Shown: positions 4,955 to 5,478 of the stretch, piece after piece
Layout of the letters: each line of letters begins with the position of its first letter
Position numbering within the stretch: the first letter of the stretch is position 1
Notes under the pieces: model-generated
Databases searched by the model: none
What the model was told of the DNA's origin: nothing
What the model saw: the letters and a program-made list of their open reading frames with translations, nothing else
Assembly (NCBI GenBank): GCA_014380505.1
Contig: JACMJT010000243.1
Span: 1-5,478 of the forward strand
Direction: 5' to 3'
Length of the DNA: 5,478 bases
From: Hyphomicrobiales bacterium
GTDB lineage: Bacteria > Pseudomonadota > Alphaproteobacteria > Rhizobiales > Aestuariivirgaceae
Program-made: the position numbers and the translations under genes

Positions 4955-5478
4955 AATCGGCCGTCGTCCTCTTTCCGGGCCTCAATCGCGAAACCGACAT
5001 GATGATGGCCCTTGAGGCCATTAGTGGCACCAAACCTGTTTTGGTGTGGCATACCGAGGCCGAACTTCCACAGGTCGATCTCGTGGTCATCCCCGGCGGT
5101 TTTTCCTATGGCGACTATCTTCGTTGCGGGGCGATCGCCGCCCGTTCACCCATCATGGGTGATATCCGCGCCAAAGCGTTGAAGGGACTTAAAGTTCTCG
5201 GCGTCTGCAATGGCTTCCAGATCCTTACCGAGGCGGGGCTCCTGCCTGGCGCCCTCGTCCGCAATGCCGGTCTCCGCTTCGTTTGCCGGGAGGTGCGGCT
5301 GCGGGTCGAGAATACCCGCACCTGGTTCACTAACCAGCTTAACCAAGGGGCCGTCGTCTCCTGTCCCGTGGCCCACGGCGAGGGCAATTACATCTGCGAG
5401 GAAGAAACGCTGAAGCGCCTTGAAGGCGATGGCCAGGTCGTATTCCGTTATGCGGAAGATACAAACCCCAATGGCGCC
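4951..5478 (+). CDS. purQ: Phosphoribosylformylglycinamidine synthase subunit PurQ (glutaminase), 3' end outside window
   Basis: PurQ is the class I glutamine amidotransferase subunit of FGAR amidotransferase (EC 6.3.5.3). It hydrolyses glutamine and passes ammonia to PurL. The frame from 4951 stays open for 176 codons to the window end, about four fifths of the usual 220-230 residues. It reads [16 protein letters not shown] at the start, then [20 protein letters not shown] (49-68) and the nucleophile elbow [19 protein letters not shown] (84-102) with catalytic Cys86. Next come [11 protein letters not shown] and PVAHGEGNY, and it stops within [11 protein letters not shown]. The catalytic His and Glu near the C-terminus lie beyond the window. 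The start is set by the family N-terminus. It lies 22 nt after purS with no strong Shine-Dalgarno sequence, and a mini-ORF spans the gap. purL is expected downstream. Confidence 0.96.
   Translation, partial: MKSAVVLFPGLNRETDMMMALEAISGTKPVLVWHTEAELPQVDLVVIPGGFSYGDYLRCGAIAARSPIMGDIRAKALKGLKVLGVCNGFQILTEAGLLPGALVRNAGLRFVCREVRLRVENTRTWFTNQLNQGAVVSCPVAHGEGNYICEEETLKRLEGDGQVVFRYAEDTNPNGA

Noticed and set aside
4602..5090. A 162-codon minus-strand frame across purS and purQ
   Set aside because: Antisense to two genes with clear family matches and coupled starts; no recognisable domain.

Overview
The window looks like a chromosomal segment of an alphaproteobacterium, most likely from the Hyphomicrobiales (Rhizobiales). 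Three things point there: a zeta-type F1Fo-ATPase inhibitor (DUF1476 family), which is an alphaproteobacterial protein; its divergent placement next to purC; and purC-purS-purQ sequences of rhizobial type. A Devosia-like lineage is possible, but that is only an impression. Coding density is close to 100% and GC content is high. I see no RNA gene, mobile element, CRISPR array or convincing terminator.

The window divides at one divergent intergenic region, positions 3713-3912. To its left, all genes are on the minus strand and packed as one likely operon, in transcription order: ATPase inhibitor zeta (3712-3389), an HpcH/HpaI-type aldolase (3388-2612), a nicotinate phosphoribosyltransferase (2580-1333), a cupin of the dimethylsulfoniopropionate (DMSP) lyase-like family (1330-728), a LysE/RhtB-type exporter (682-47), and the first 15 codons of another gene (45-1) that resembles the start of an arginase-family protein. 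Junctions are very tight: 0 nt between zeta and aldolase, 31 nt before the phosphoribosyltransferase, 2 nt (or a 4-nt overlap) before the cupin, 45 nt before LysE and 1 nt before the last gene.

To its right, on the plus strand, lies the start of a de novo purine operon: purC (3913-4689), purS (4686-4928) and the 5' part of purQ (4951 to the window end). PurS and PurQ are subunits of the formylglycinamide ribonucleotide (FGAR) amidotransferase; the third subunit, PurL, presumably lies downstream. PurC acts two steps later in the pathway. The genes appear translationally coupled. purS starts with a GTG overlapping the purC stop, and a 9-codon mini-ORF links the purS stop to the purQ start through two ATGA overlaps.

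The most notable points are: the cupin with a full set of DMSP-lyase-type metal and catalytic residues but no DMSP genes nearby; the single in-frame TAG separating zeta from the aldolase; the purS-purQ mini-ORF; and a cluster of short dyads between the divergent promoters. Nothing here amounts to a clearly new system.
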